DNA of 64,000 nucleotides from Karstenula rhodostoma CBS 690.94 (taxonomy: Eukaryota; Ascomycota; Dothideomycetes; Pleosporales; Didymosphaeriaceae), in assembly GCA_010093485.1 (NCBI GenBank), contig MU001494.1, forward strand, positions 952,301 through 1,016,300, written 5' to 3'. The notes beneath the pieces are model-generated. The model was not told the DNA's origin. It saw only the letters and a list, made by a program, of their open reading frames with translations, and searched no databases. Positions 1-13,000 of this stretch are shown one piece after another. Position 1 is the first letter of the stretch, and each line of letters opens with the position of its first letter. Position numbers and translations under genes: made by a program.

Positions 1-1032
1 TGCGAAACGCAGCCACCCGGCGGGATCTTCTTTCGGAGACGACTTGGGCTGAAATTTTTTGTACTCCTGGTGGCGGATAAAGTAGTGGAACAAATCGACA
101 AGCATTAGCGCGTCACGGTATTGATCTTCATCGATGATAAAACCCAGCTCATCGAAGAGCAGCCGGGCCTTCATCTTGGGATTGTCTAGTTTGCCAGTCT
201 TGTCCATCTCGAGACCCATACGACCGCTTATGGGCTTGAGAATGAACTGGTGGTCGCCTAGCTCGGGGTTTTCACCCCTCACTATCATGCTTCGGACCTT
301 CTCGATGAACTCATCATGATTGATTTCCTGCTCGTCCTTGCTCTGGCTTCCGGTGCCAGTTCCAATCAACTTCGCATCGGTATCCCAGTATATAGCAAGT
401 GAGCCGAGCGTCGCGAGCTTGTGGGTTGAGCTTGCGGTGCCCTGGATGAAGGTGGGCTTCCAGTTCTCATCAGTGCTGATGGCGCTGAAGTCGGCGAGCG
501 TAAGACCAAGCGCGAATGGGTGCCCTGGATCGGCGATCGAGTCTTCGTATCGAATGTGGATGTTCTTGACAGTGACCTGAACGTTATCCACTATGGCCGT
601 GACCAAGCTTGCCGTGAAGCTCTGGTTCTTCTGTTGTTCTTCGGCACTCATGCCCTCTGTGCTTCGTTCTTTCAGCAGCTCGGCGCTGTCGAGCTTCTCC
701 ATCTTAACCGCATGTTCTCTCCGCTCCTCTTCCTCAGCATCGTAGTTGGCATCCTCCTTGGGGGCTGCCAGTAGGTAGACATCCTCGATGTTGACCTTCA
801 ACGGCTTCCCACGCAAGTTTGACCAGGGTATCGAGAGTGTGAGCGACCCCAGATGTCCTTCGACAACGTTCAGGGGTAGGTGTAGTTGATCGAGGGCTTC
901 GCGACGGAGTTCGAGATTGCGCAATTTGACGTCGCCAGACCAAATGCCGACGTTGAGCTGTTTTGGGTCGAAGTTCTGGACATACATGCCCAAGAACCTG
1001 TTGAGCAGGTTTGAAACAAGCCCCTCGAGCAT
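1..1032 (-). CDS. VPS13: VPS13 lipid-transfer protein, N-terminal part (truncated by window edge)
   Basis: Seen: an uninterrupted 344-codon frame runs leftwards from an ATG at 1032-1030 and leaves the window in frame. It opens MLEGLVSNLLNRFLGMYVQN, the hallmark start of the VPS13 chorein region, followed by a stretch with FDPKQLNVGIWSGDVKLRNL and LKVNIEDVYLLAAP. Known of the family: VPS13 proteins are very long (about 3000 residues) bridge-like lipid transporters at membrane contact sites, and the N-terminal chorein end binds the donor membrane. Only about a tenth of the gene is present. No intron is visible in this part. The gene is divergent from the EMI1-like gene, about 720 bp away. The start is chosen because the family motif begins at this methionine. 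Confidence 0.95.
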   Translation of the reverse strand, partial: MLEGLVSNLLNRFLGMYVQNFDPKQLNVGIWSGDVKLRNLELRREALDQLHLPLNVVEGHLGSLTLSIPWSNLRGKPLKVNIEDVYLLAAPKEDANYDAEEEERREHAVKMEKLDSAELLKERSTEGMSAEEQQKNQSFTASLVTAIVDNVQVTVKNIHIRYEDSIADPGHPFALGLTLADFSAISTDENWKPTFIQGTASSTHKLATLGSLAIYWDTDAKLIGTGTGSQSKDEQEINHDEFIEKVRSMIVRGENPELGDHQFILKPISGRMGLEMDKTGKLDNPKMKARLLFDELGFIIDEDQYRDALMLVDLFHYFIRHQEYKKFQPKSSPKEDPAGWLRFA

Positions 1033-1751
1033 GGCAGCGATGGGCGACCGTTACCCAGGTCGGGGCGGGATCGAGAGGTGGGGGTGGGGGGATCGCGGGG
1101 TTCGAGAGATGTTTCGTTAGGTCGTGCGGTTTCGTGAAGTCATAGGGAACTGGTGCGGTAAAGCCTAACAGCGCGAACGTGGGTATCGTAAGCTATGGAC
1201 ACAGAGCGCCGAGTAAAGGAGGGGGACAAGGGGAGTGTCTGTGGCGTGCTTGCGATCAGGCCCGCCAGTCTCTGGGAAAGTCTGAGGACTGGGGCGTAAA
1301 TTAATCTCCTTAGTAGTCGTACAGAAATAGTAACGGCACGGGGGGACAGAATGATGCGCAGTAAAAGCAACAGTGCTGCGTAGGATTGATCGCCGCAAGT
1401 ATGATGCACTATGCATGACGTATTGCCTGAAAAACAACCGTGGCTCGTGTCTCGTGGCCCGTGTACCGACGCGCTGGGCGCGCGCGATTCGTTCAAAGTT
1501 TGACAGGCGTTTAGTCCAATCGCAATCACTAAGAACATCCATCCTGCTCACGTCTGGAATCGGTATCGTGATACTCCTCCGTATCACATTGCACCAAATT
1601 GCTCTCGCTGCCCAGCCTGGCAACCACGCCCCGTTGTACACCCGTCGCAGCTTCCTCGAACAGCGCCGCACAGGGATATAGAATCCCGTCCGAGACACTT
1701 CATCACCACGCCTTCTAGAACACCGGCGACACAGTACCGACCGCAGACAAG
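1033..1751. other. Divergent intergenic region VPS13 / EMI1-like
   Basis: A 719-bp spacer between two divergent starts, presumably holding both promoters. Open frames overlapping it on the minus strand have no family character. No RNA gene or repeat was recognised. Confidence 0.6.
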
Positions 1752-2312
1752 ATGGGCTGGCTATGGACTTCCTCATCCAGCAAAGCTGAGCCGCAGCAAC
1801 CCATCCCGACCTCAATACCCATACGCTCCGAACCCGCGCCGTCCGCACCGTCCACACCACCTGCGAACTCCAACGATGCAGCTTTCCACGAAGCGTTCCC
1901 ACACCTAGCCCCCGCAACTACATCCTCACAACTCGAGCCATCATTGAATTCCGCTCCTTCCGCAGCGATCGATCATGACCCCTCGCTTCCAACAACAATG
2001 TCCTGCCGCGCCGCCTTCGATGCCGCCTTCTACTGCTCCTCCCTCGGTGGCCACTTCAACGATATTTACCGCTACGGCCACCTGCGCTCGTGCAGCGAGC
2101 ACTGGGGCGATTGGCGGTTCTGCATGAGCTTGTCGGGCGCATCCAGCGAAGGGCGTGCGAATGCGATTAGGGAGCGGTACAGGGAGAAGGATGAGAAGTT
2201 GAAGAAGGAGCCGAACAGTGAGGATGTCTGGAGGCGGAGAGGACCGGGAGAAATGATTGAAAAGCCATTTAGGTTTGCGGAAGAGGAGAGTTTGAGAGTG
2301 GAGAAGGCGTAG
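1752..2312 (+). CDS. EMI1-like twin CX9C protein (DUF3128 type)
   Basis: Single-exon 186-residue protein. The first half (to about residue 80) is low-complexity Pro/Ser/Ala. The C-terminal half carries a coiled-coil-helix-coiled-coil-helix core: SCRAAFDAAFYC followed by CSEHWGDWRFC, each cysteine pair being CX9C. This matches the fungal EMI1 / human C22orf39 family (DUF3128). Twin CX9C proteins are usually oxidised and retained in the mitochondrial intermembrane space; in yeast EMI1 is linked to early meiotic gene induction and respiration. The tail is charged and helical. The start is the first ATG of the frame. The gene is convergent with HSP70. Family assignment is good; the molecular role is unknown. 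Confidence 0.85.
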   Translation: MGWLWTSSSSKAEPQQPIPTSIPIRSEPAPSAPSTPPANSNDAAFHEAFPHLAPATTSSQLEPSLNSAPSAAIDHDPSLPTTMSCRAAFDAAFYCSSLGGHFNDIYRYGHLRSCSEHWGDWRFCMSLSGASSEGRANAIRERYREKDEKLKKEPNSEDVWRRRGPGEMIEKPFRFAEEESLRVEKA

Positions 2313-2891
2313 GGTGGGAGAGAGTCTCTTGAGTGCATTGGCACGAAGCACATTGGTGATGTGGTCAAAATATCATGGTTCTGATCGGGAACAGATACGT
2401 TTGGGTCTAAAGACACGGTTGGCACGGAGAGGATTGAACAGTCTTCGTACCGTCGTCTTGGGTGGGATACTCCCCATTGAGAGGGTCTGGCTTTGGGACA
2501 ACCCAGCAGGTGCATTATCGTGACATTCTTGCGGGAGGGATTCTCACTCATAGTTCGTCATACATATATACCCTGTATAATAATACCAAAACGTCTCAAC
2601 TTATGAAAACATTCAAGTTCATCACATTAATGGTTCAAGAAACTTATTTTGAAGTATTTCTCTCATTTCTGCCCTGATAGACAGGACCCGTAAAATTAGG
2701 ATACATATAATCCCATCGTCCTAGCTGAACTTTTCCTACCCCAATCGTGATCGTAATTCATCCGATGCAATGAGAAGGAAACCGTGAAAATGGCTTAATA
2801 GCCCAAAGAACTCCAATGACTGCCGCCCAGGAAATAACCATCTATGCGGAAGAATAAAGGAAGAAGACAACCAGGTACCGAGGCGATACGC
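2313..2891. other. Convergent 3' intergenic region
   Basis: About 580 bp between the EMI1-like and HSP70 stop codons, AT-rich in its middle (around 2550-2720). It presumably holds both polyadenylation regions. No gene is supported. Confidence 0.6.
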
Positions 2892-5231
2892 TTAGTCGAC
2901 CTCCTCAACGGTGGGGCCGTCGTCGCTGTGGCCAGCGGGGCCGCCGGGAGCGCCGCCGGGGAAACCACCAGCACCTCCGGGCATGCCGCCGGGCATGCCA
3001 CCCTCGCCGCCAGCACCGTAGAACTTCATCATGATGGGGTTGGCGACAGCCTCAAGGTCCTTCTGCTGAGACTCGTACTCCTCCTTGGTAGCCTGCTGGC
3101 TGTCGTCGAGCCACTGGACGACCTTGTCGATCTCAGCCTTGAGCTTCTCCTTGTCGCCAGCCTCAAGCTTCTCATCGACCTTGGAGTCGGAGAGAGTGTT
3201 GCGCAGAGAGTAGGCGTACGACTCAAGAGCGTTCTTGGCGGAGATACGGCCAGCCTCCGCTTCATCCTCAGCCTTGTACTTCTCGGCCTCGGCAAGCATG
3301 CGCTCGATCTCATCCTTGGAAAGACGGCCCTTGTCGTTGGTGATGACAATCTTGTTGGTCTTGCCAGTACCCTTCTCAAGAGCAGAGACATTCATGATAC
3401 CGTTGGCGTCCATGTCGAAGGTGACCTCGATCTGAGGAACACCACGCGGCGCAGGCGGGATACCAGTGAGCTCGAACTTTCCAAGCAAGTTACTATTGAG
3501 TGAGATTAGCAAGTCGTTCCTTGTGACGTTCCCTAGACTGATGAAGGTGAAGAACATGTCGGTTTTGTTGACATCGTTCCGCCATGTGAGGAAGTCGCAG
3601 TGGTCGTGGGTGCGACTCCCCCAAATTTGAGTGCAGGTGCACCCATGCACACCTACCAAAGACCGACATGTTCAAGGAAGGGGGAATGAAAGAAAAAATA
3701 GAAAATCGGAATACTCACTATCACCAGTCAGTTGAGTAACTCAAGCTTTGGGGGGTTCGACTTACCTTGTCCTTGGTACGAGCACGCTCACCCTCGTAGA
3801 CCTGGATGAGCACACCGGGCTGGTTGTCGCTGAATGTCGAGAAGACCTCAGACTTCTTGGTAGGGATAGTGGTGTTGCGCTTGATCAGAGGAGTCATGAC
3901 GCCACCGGCAGTCTCGATACCGACAGACAGAGGGGTGACATCCAAGAGCAAGATCTCGTTCGTGGACTTGGAGGAAGTGTCACCAGACAGGATAGCAGCC
4001 TGGACAGCAGCACCGTAGGCGACAGCCTCATCGGGGTTGATGGACTTGTTGGGCTCCTTGCCGTTGAAGAAATCGGAGACCATCTTCTGAATCTTGGGAA
4101 TACGGGTGGAACCACCAACCAAGACGATCTCGTGCACAGAGGACTTGTCGCACTTTGCGTCGCGGAGGACACGCTCGACGGGCTCCATAGTAGAGCGGAA
4201 GAGGTCCTGGCACAGCTCCTCGAAACGGGCACGGGTGATCGAAGTGTAGAAGTCAATACCCTCGAACAGGGAGTCGATTTCGATGGAGGTCTGGGCGGAA
4301 GAAGAGAGAGTGCGCTTGGCCCGCTCGCAAGCAGTTCGGAGACGGCGGAGGGCACGAGCGTTGGAGGTAAGATCTTTCTTGTGCTGCGAAGGACGTTAGT
4401 ATGAGTTATACCAGGATGGGGTGCAGGACGGGGAAGAGACTGACCTTGCGCTTGAACTCGTTCACGAAGTGGTTGACCAACCGGTTATCGAAGTCTTCAC
4501 CACCCAAGTGAGTGTCACCGGCAGTGGACTTGACCTCGAAGATACCCTCCTCAATGGTCAACAGCGAGACATCGAAGGTACCACCACCCAAGTCGAAAAT
4601 GAGAACGTTGCGCTCACCCTCGGTCTTCTTGTCCAGACCGTAGGCGATGGCAGCAGCGGTGGGCTCGTTGATGATACGGAGGACGTTGAGGCCAGCAATA
4701 AGACCGGCATCCTTGGTAGCCTGGCGCTGGGAGTCGTTGAAGTATGCGGGCACGGTAACGACAGCGTTGTTGACGGTGCCACCGAGGTAGGACTCGGCGG
4801 TCTCACGCATCTTGGTGAGGACCATGGAGGAGATCTCCTCGGGTGTGAAGTTCTTCTTCTCGCCCTTGAACTCGACCTCGATGACGGGCTTGCCAGCCTT
4901 GTCGACGATGGTGAAGGGGAAGTGCTTCATGTCGGCCTGGACCTCAGCATCGGCGAACTTGCGGCCAATGAGGCGCTTGGCGTCGAAGACGGTGTTGGCG
5001 GGGTTCATGGCGACCTGGTTCTTTGCGGAGTCACCGATGAGACGCTCGGTGTCGGTGAAGGCAACGAAGGACGGGGTCGTCCGGTTACCCTGGTCGTTGG
5101 CGATAATCTCGATGCGGTCATCACCTGCGAGTGTTAGTGTATGCTGCTGTGAGGACAGGGCGAAGTAACTTACGGAAGATACCAACGCACGAGTACGTGG
5201 TTCCGAGATCGATACCTACAGCGGGAGCCAT
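2892..5231 (-). CDS. Cytosolic Hsp70 chaperone (Ssa type)
   Basis: Exons (minus strand): 5231-5174, 5124-4445, 4383-3767, 3492-2892; 651 residues. The N-terminus reads [20 protein letters not shown]. ATPase signatures include [12 protein letters not shown] (exon 2) and [14 protein letters not shown] (exon 3). The substrate-binding domain follows ([17 protein letters not shown]), then a helical lid, a Gly-Pro-rich GGMPGG tail, and the terminal EEVD that binds TPR co-chaperones, which marks a cytosolic/nuclear Ssa-type Hsp70. Introns 1 and 2 are ordinary (49 and 61 nt; intron 2 has a TACTAAC branch). The third interruption is not ordinary: normal GT-AG removal gives an immediate stop, whereas nested removal restores the family sequence DNNLLGK (see separate entry). 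A perfect heat-shock element lies about 200 bp upstream. Length and motifs fit the family well. Confidence 0.97.
3493..3766 (-). other. Nested twin intron (stwintron, donor-split type) in HSP70
   Basis: Seen on the minus strand: the exon reads GACAAG then GTAAGT. Splicing at that GT to the acceptor at 3494-3493 gives GAC AAG TAA, a stop. If an internal 48-nt intron is removed first (3765-3718: GTAAGT donor, ACTGAC branch at 3732-3727, TAG end), G3766 becomes adjacent to TGAGT and forms a new GTGAGT donor. The outer intron then runs from G3766 to 3493, with a GCTAATC branch at 3510-3504 and an AATAG acceptor. The junction becomes GAC AA/T AAC TTG, i.e. D-N-N-L, as in other Hsp70s. The outer intron is 226 nt after the first excision. 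Confidence 0.85.
3552..3673. repeat. Intronic 12-bp perfect inverted repeat
   Basis: GAACATGTCGGT at 3552-3563 and its exact reverse complement at 3662-3673 lie inside the outer HSP70 intron, separated by about 98 nt. In the transcript they could pair and bring the donor-side and acceptor-side parts of this unusually long intron closer together. The role is inference. Confidence 0.75.
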
Positions 5232-6264
5232 AGTTGTGGAGTATGAAAGAAGCGCGGGGTATCACAAGAAGGAAGGAGAGTTTGTTGAGTATTCGCGGAG
5301 TCTATTCGACTAATGCGCGTAGTGTCGAGGTGATTTGGGGTGTTTTGTGTGTGAGAGAGAGAAGTGCTTGCTTGGTGCGGCGGAGGGCTTTTTGTAGCGG
5401 GTGGTGGGCAGTTTTTCAGATGCTCTTCTGGAAGTTTCGATCTGGCTCACCAGCCAACCAGGCGCTTCTACGCGCTTCGAGCAGCCTCTGCGGCCCACTC
5501 AAAGGCTGCGCGGGCCTGCGGCTGGGGCAAAGTAGTTTGTGGCTACGCTGCAGACGTGCGATTGCAGGCCGCATTCACCTACGGCCCGCCCAGCGCGCCC
5601 AATTCCATGCTGTGCTCGAAATTTCTCTCTGTCGCCGTCCGCCGCGATGACGAAAGGCTGGACGTGAGCCCCGCCTGCCGCATATGGGTCGCTAAGCGAG
5701 CCCCTCCCCGCCGCCCTTGACAGCCCTACCAGCGCCGTCGCCGCGCCCGCTGGTAGGTACAAAGGTAGAAGTTTGTCTGCGTATCGAGGCGGCCAGCTTG
5801 TACGTGCCATGAGGGCTCTTCTCAACCACGGGTATCGCGACCCGGCTGCACGGTTTGCAGGCCTCATGCTTGCTGCATCGCCTGCAACGTCTACGCAGCC
5901 TGTACCAGACAGACCCCATGGACCTTCCACTCGCACATATCCGCCCCTTCCACCGAACCAAGATACCAGAGCGCCTGCTTCCTTGGGAACCGGCCACAGT
6001 ATCTTGCAAGGGGAACTTTGTTGTCGCAGCTGGGTCCAGAAGTTGAGCGCGTGGCTGGCTCGCACGTGAGGTGATGTCATTCTAACGTTTCCCGGCTGCT
6101 GGAGCTCTCTCCGCAGCAATGCCAGCGGGGAGCTTGGAAGCTCTGCCTGTCAACCAGACTCTCAACTTCCTTTCTTCGGCCTCTTTCTCTCCGGCTTGCT
6201 TCCGCCACTTGATATCCCCTGCGTTGTTTCACCTTCTATTTCACGGCTTGTCTTTGATAGCAAC
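5232..6264. other. Divergent intergenic region HSP70 / DUF3429-type gene
   Basis: About 1 kb between two divergent starts. It contains the HSE near the HSP70 side. Open frames here on both strands are overlapping, GC-rich and without family character. Confidence 0.6.
5426..5438. promoter_or_regulatory. Heat-shock element (three-unit)
   Basis: TTCtgGAAgtTTC is a perfect three-unit alternating HSE (nTTCnnGAAnnTTCn), the Hsf1 binding pattern. It is about 195 bp upstream of the HSP70 start. A second two-unit match, GAAatTTC, lies at 5618-5625. Together they suggest heat-inducible expression of the HSP70 gene. Confidence 0.75.
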
Positions 6265-7422
6265 ATGTTGCGAACGGGCGCGTCACGTCTGGCGCTGAGG
6301 ACGTTCCCAGCGCCAGCTGTTCGCGCAGCTCCCAGCTTCCGCATCGCAAGTCCAGCAGCAAAATGGGCCACCCAGTTCAGCTCAGTGGCCTCGAAACGCC
6401 CACAAGCATTTCAATTGGCTCAGTTGAAGCCGACACAAGCTGCCGTACTCCGCCGTGCGCTGTCGGGAGAGCGGAAACAGGCAGAGGCCAGATACGCCAA
6501 AGAAGAAATCAAGCCTACGCCAGAGCTGGTCTCTTCGACCTCTAGTATTCATCCTATTGTAGGGGAGGTTGGTGGTGAACCTGCACATCAGGAAGTAGAC
6601 ATGAGCGCTGGTATCAAGTCAGATCTGGTGAGCTAGCAAATGAACTCCAATGCATCAGCTTATGCTAATGTGGCTCGTCCAGAACACGATCAAAGAGACG
6701 TTCAACCTTAGCGAGGTTCCGCGTCAAGCATACTACATTGGACTCGCTGGAGTGCTGCCATACCTTGGGACTTCAATATCCACTGTCGTTTGCGCCTACG
6801 AGATCAATCACGCTGTAGCCGGCTACGGCTATCTCATGTCGGCAAACACAGCTACCACGCTTCTTCACATCCTTGAGCCATTGCAAGTTGGCTACGGCGC
6901 TGTGGTGAGTACAATGATGCTTTTTGGCTTTGGCATCGCTGACGCGCTCAGATTCTATCTTTCCTCGGCGCGATTCACTGGGGTCTAGAATTCGCCGGGT
7001 ATGGCGGTCGCCATGGATATAGTCGCTACGCCATAGGAGTCGTCGCGCCCGCAGTCGCATGGCCGACCGTGTTGATGCCCGTAGAATATGCTCTGATCAC
7101 GCAGTTTATGGCATTCACATTGCTGTACTACGTTGACACGCGCGCAACGTACCGGGGCTGGACTCCCCCATGGTACGCCATCTACCGATTCGTTTTGACG
7201 TTCATTGTGGGTACAAGTATCGTGGTCAGCCTCATTGGGCGAGGAGAGGTCTCGGACCAAGTTGGGAGGATGCCGGGCGCGGTGGACAGGATGAAGGCTC
7301 TCGGTGGCCCCGAAGCACAAGCAACAATGTCCAGAGAAGAGGAAGGCATTCGCGCTCAGCAAGCACTGGCCGGGGAGGGCAGCAAGTCCGAGGGCGAGGA
7401 TGAGTCGGAGGAGAGCGACTAG
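6265..7422 (+). CDS. Mitochondrial multi-pass membrane protein, DUF3429 type
   Basis: Exons 6265-6627, 6683-6904, 6952-7422; 351 residues. The N-terminus (MLRTGASRLALRTFPAPAVR) is rich in Arg/Ala/Ser with no acids, a typical mitochondrial presequence. The membrane part starts in exon 2 (YYIGLAGVLPYLGTSIS) and continues in exon 3 (ILSFLGAIHWGLEFAGYGG, then ALITQFMAFTLLYYVD and FVLTFIVGTSIVVSLIG), giving about five hydrophobic segments. The FLGAIHWGLE motif is typical of the DUF3429/TMEM69-like family of unknown function. The C-terminal tail is acidic (GEDESEESD). Both introns are short (55 and 47 nt) and phase 0. Probable inner-membrane protein; no reaction can be assigned. Confidence 0.85.
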
Positions 7423-10065
<2,643 letters not shown>

Positions 10066-13000
10066 TTTACCGCATAATGAACGTTTGTTATACCCTCAAT
10101 CGGCGTCGTGCATCTTCATTTGCCCCTTACCTGTCCTTCACGCCATCCCACAACACTACGGCATTCCCAAGGATAACATTTCCTGACGTGATTGAGAAGT
10201 GACATTACTCACCGCCAGCAAGGCACGCAGCTCGATGCTTAGTTGGCAACAAATGAGCCGACGAGTCGCCGCACGCTTGCGTGGGATGTCTATCGGGGCA
10301 GCTCACCCATGTCCTGTTCGCGTCCAGGGAACCATTCCATGGCCTGTAGCGTTCACATTTCCTACCTCACCGAGTTGGTTCCACAACGGCTTCCTGGTGC
10401 GGGGTCGGGGAGGCGGGACAGAGTGACAAGAAGAGCGATCTAACGGCACTGTCGGGTAGGTATCCTTGCTATAACATCATATATCCCTCTCAGCCTGAAG
10501 TTTCGGTCCACTTCGCTGGCCCCATAGGGGCAACCGAGTGAAGTCTGCAGTATCGAACAGGCACGACAGAGTGCAAGACTTCCAGGGGCCGAGGCAAGGA
10601 GAGCCATAATGGTGGTCATCCTCTAGGCCAATGATTACTGCAAAAATCAATGGACACCCAATGCCAGCCGGAAAGCGTGCTCCGTTGATACAGCTCCAAA
10701 AAGCAAGCTTACCATTCCCGGCTGTTCCATGCAATGCAATGGAAGAGATGGCGCTTTACTATTGGTATGATATGCTCGTCTTGGTCAAACCTCCGATTCG
10801 CAGCCGAGTTGTCCATGGACACCATTTGGATGAGATGCGGATGCGCGTACGTGATTCGGCGGTGACCCACCAAGGCGAGACTTTCTGCTCTTCCATATGG
10901 TTCTTCAGGGTTCATGCGGTCCGCCTATAGCAGCAAACGATGCTCTGTGCGCGTGCGTCTACTGCGATGAGTTTACCACAGGATTGGTAACGTCTAGGCA
11001 TACCTGTTCTGCGCATGCGACCTCGCCAGCCCACGAGGCACATATGTGGCTTCTAATATCGAAGAGTAAAAGATGCCTACCCTGACATTAAGTGATCCCA
11101 GGCAGGCAGGCTGGTGAGAGCAATAACCCAGGGCTTCAGGAGAAACGCCCTTGACCGCAGAGATGCCATGCGTGCATCACCCGCCTTTTGTACCGATCAA
11201 CAACGCACGGGTAAGCATGCAATGTTGCGCAGCCGAACCCATCCCACTCGGCAATGGCGTACCCTGCTGACATGCGAATGCTTCTACTTCCGAGCCGGAA
11301 GCGGCACGGCATGCAACAGATTCGGCGTAAGCAGGTAGTCGTCCTCAGGTTTCAGAGAGCCTCGTTGAGGTGACTCGAGCGCATGACAACTCCTCACAAG
11401 TGATGGGATTAGCACTTGTTTTAAGACGCGATGCGACTACGAAGCGAGTCAGGTCAAAACAGAGCCTCACCCCACTACGACGACAACGTCCCACATGCGT
11501 TTTCCTGCATCCAACGTAGAACCGTGGCCGCAGATCCGCCCGCTCGTGAGACGAGTACTGTAAGCTTGTTGGGGAGCTAGTAGCGAGGCGAGCTTCTTGC
11601 ACCATCCGCTTCCCTAACCGCTCTCCGCGACAACTTGAACCCTGTCCAACGTTCCTGGCCATTACTTCACCCTCTTATCTTACACGCAAGCACTTTAGTG
11701 CCGTAACCCCTTGCAGTCTGTGATCTTGTCATTCCAGCATGCCGCCAAATGCAGAAGGATTCTGTCCGGCTGCCAGGCTTGGACCAGTCGGACGGACGAC
11801 TCCGCAATACCAGGGCTAAGCAACTGTCTGTATCGTGACGGACTGCTCGAGAGGTCCAGTAGGACGGGTCAGCTTGCTTTGCAACACTGTTTCGCCCGTC
11901 TTGACTATAACATGGGACAGTCCGGCGCGCTTTTATGCCTATCAATTCGACCGTTGTGAAGTCCACAACTCACAACTTACAGCTCACAACCCACAACCTT
12001 GAGCTGAACCCGGCCCTCGTCCCACCAGTATCCTTCAACCGATTTATTTTGCATTATCCCTCTCTTCGGCATGTGCGATTACACTCAAGTACATTACAAG
12101 TGCTCTCACCTTCGCTATACTGTCCGCGCTTGGTGTACCAAATATCAAGAGACGCAGAGACGATGTCAACCCAATGTTGTGGCAGTGTAAGGCAACGGAC
12201 ACATGTTAGAATACCAAATCTAATTCATGTCCCAGTGAATATAGGCTCGACGAGAACTGTGGTCCGTTTCCTCGACGTCCCCCATCAATGGTACCACTTA
12301 GCTAACAGATAGAAGGCGATTGCAAGGGCTCTACGGGCAAGCGCCGATGACACACATTCTTCGCTTTCGAATTGTTTCTCGATACCCACATTTGGTTTTC
12401 AGCAAGGCGCACTGGATACGGCACGGAAAGGTGCACAATACCCATCTGGCAAGATTCTCAACTTGTCACAATGAGCAAATGTACCACAATGTTTCGTCGT
12501 CGTTTCGGACTCAAATTTACGTTCCGTATCATGCATGCATCTTCCGTTTCCCTACATCCTGCATGCGTTACCCGTTGACGCCATCGTCAATTCGCTAATG
12601 TGCGGCGCTTTTTGGGACGCATTGTCACTGGTTGATGCTGCTGCACGGCGCATGGTTCCTGCAGCTTCAGGTACAACCTCGTCTCTCGGCTGCTCCCAGC
12701 GCACAACAACCACAGAGTGGCGGTAACGCCGAATGCCACGCGGTCGTACCCGGTTATCAGCCAGCAATCTGACGTTGTACGTCTGTGAGCGCGGGTCGGT
12801 CCTCAAGCAAGGTACACCACGATTGTGCGTCACCGGTACACGTCGCATCCCACTCACCGAGTGGTCTACACGCTACGGCATCAACTCCGGCCATGAACTT
12901 TAACGTACGACGGCCATCGGTCCAGAATTCATGCCTCATGTACTCGAAATTACGGTTCGTCGCAGATTGTTGAGATGCTGCTGTTGGTCCCGAGACTGCC

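Noticed and set aside
3493..3766. HSP70 as a frameshifted pseudogene or sequencing error
   Set aside because: All other exons are intact and motif-perfect, and the nested-intron reading restores the exact conserved junction with proper donors, branch points and acceptors at both levels. An error cannot be fully excluded without transcripts.
3748..5137. Long plus-strand frames of 218 and 238 codons
   Set aside because: Antisense shadows of highly codon-biased HSP70 exons.
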